Source of the DNA: DUZB01 sp964407525
GTDB lineage: Bacteria; Desulfobacterota; DSM-4660; Desulfatiglandales; Desulfatiglandaceae
Length of the DNA stretch: 5,694 nucleotides
Assembly: GCA_964407525.1 (NCBI GenBank)
Contig: CAYOWC010000308.1
Location: 1-5,694, forward strand
Reading direction: 5' to 3'
The position numbers were made by a program, and so were the translations under genes. Shown here one piece after another: positions 5,371-5,694 of the stretch. The number at the start of each line of letters is the position of its first letter. The stretch's first letter is position 1. A model generated the notes under the pieces. It had not been told where the DNA came from, ran no database searches, and was given only the letters and a program-made list of their open reading frames with translations.

Positions 5371-5454
5371 GAACCTACTATTCCTATGTTCTAATTCTAA
5401 TAAACATAACCGGTTGTTATTATGTTGAATAGGCTGAATGTGGCCAGGTTTTTT

Positions 5455-5477
5455 CCTGACACCTGACACCTGGAATC
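5455..5477. repeat. Inverted heptamer repeat, TGACACC x2 plus variant
   Basis: TGACACC (5457-5463), TGACACC (5464-5470) and TGGAATC (5471-5477) follow CC at 5455-5456. The reverse complement, GGTGTCAGGTGTCAGG, matches the tract at 5343-5370 with few changes. Together the arms could form a foldback around the 85-bp AT-rich interior (5371-5454). Confidence 0.6.
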
Positions 5478-5534
5478 TGAGCATGGTTTATTCGACAACT
5501 AATAAAAACATTTCCTTAATCCGCGATGAGTCAT

Positions 5535-5587
5535 ATTTACATGGGCGGGGAATTCGGATTGGTTTTCCCCGCCCAGTAAATTTTTTT
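5535..5587 (+). terminator. Strong rho-independent-type hairpin, possibly bidirectional
   Basis: GGGCGGGGAA (5543-5552) pairs with TTCCCCGCCC (5565-5574) around a 12-nt loop. The stem is extended by T5542-A5575 and by ATTTAC (5535-5540) with GTAAAT (5576-5581), leaving one bulged A. Seven T (5581-5587) follow on the plus strand, the textbook plus-strand layout. No plus-strand gene is visible upstream. The hairpin lies 21 bp beyond the stop of the minus-strand gene entering from the right, whose transcript it may also end, though without a U-run on that side. Confidence 0.7.
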
Positions 5588-5607
5588 GACAAACCCTAAA
5601 TCAGGGA

Positions 5608-5694
5608 TCAGGTGGGATTTTTCGTCTGAGTGTTTTGACTGTTATAAACAATAGAAGCCTGGGTCTTTAAACTATCGATGTACTCCTTGATAAG
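5608..5694 (-). CDS. Probable C-terminal end of a gene entering from the right
   Basis: The minus strand stays open from the window edge for 28 codons and ends at TGA (5608-5610). The translation begins LIKEYIDSLKTQASIVYNSQ and ends KNPT, a hydrophilic, helix-like tail of ordinary composition. Too little is present to name a family. The strong hairpin just beyond the stop supports a true gene end. The frame could still be open by chance because it is short. Confidence 0.45.
   Translation of the reverse strand, partial: LIKEYIDSLKTQASIVYNSQNTQTKNPT

Noticed and set aside
5250..5432. 60-codon plus-strand frame
   Set aside because: Its second half is translated heptamer repeat, the ribosome binding site is weak, and the sequence looks non-coding.

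Overview
The window looks like chromosomal DNA from an anaerobic, sulfur-metabolising bacterium, most likely an uncultured Desulfobacterota (sulfate-reducer type) relative. This is inferred from an HdrA/Qmo-type flavoprotein beside an MvhD-type iron-sulfur protein and two TusA-type sulfur carriers, a sigma-54 activator with a cysteine-rich PAS domain, moderate GC content and AT-rich promoter regions. The exact taxon cannot be read from the sequence.

Layout: (1) 1-27, minus strand: possible first nine codons of a further gene running off the left edge, with a good ribosome binding site. (2) 28-196: GC-rich palindromic repeat cluster that reaches into the 3' end of hdrA. (3) 197-2725, minus strand: operon transcribed right to left in the order tusA-like (CPWV variant), tusA (CPGP), mvhD-like, hdrA-like. 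Two of its intercistronic spacers hold heptamer tandem repeats. (4) 2726-2956: divergent control region with a very good -24/-12 sigma-54 promoter facing the operon and an AT-rich upstream motif. (5) 2957-4345, plus strand: PAS-AAA+-Fis sigma-54 activator. (6) 4349-5053, minus strand: 234-residue cysteine-rich protein of unknown function, ending 3 nt from the activator's stop. (7) 5054-5607: gene-poor stretch with a second -24/-12 promoter for that gene, a second copy of the AT-rich motif, inverted heptamer repeats and a strong hairpin. (8) 5608-5694, minus strand: probable C-terminal 28 codons of a gene entering from the right.

How it may work together: the two -24/-12 sites share the pattern TGGCAT-N4-ATTGCA, and each has upstream, in the same orientation, a 30-bp motif identical at 23 of 30 positions. 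The simplest reading is a small self-contained regulon. The activator senses a redox, sulfur or metal cue through its PAS cysteines and switches on both the TusA/TusA/MvhD/HdrA electron-transfer operon and the cysteine-rich orphan protein. HdrA plus MvhD together have the domain content of QmoB but as two genes. The paired TusA proteins suggest that the electron or sulfur donor is protein-bound persulfide. No HdrB or HdrC is visible, so the electron partner is unknown. The biochemical role is inference; the promoter architecture is read directly.
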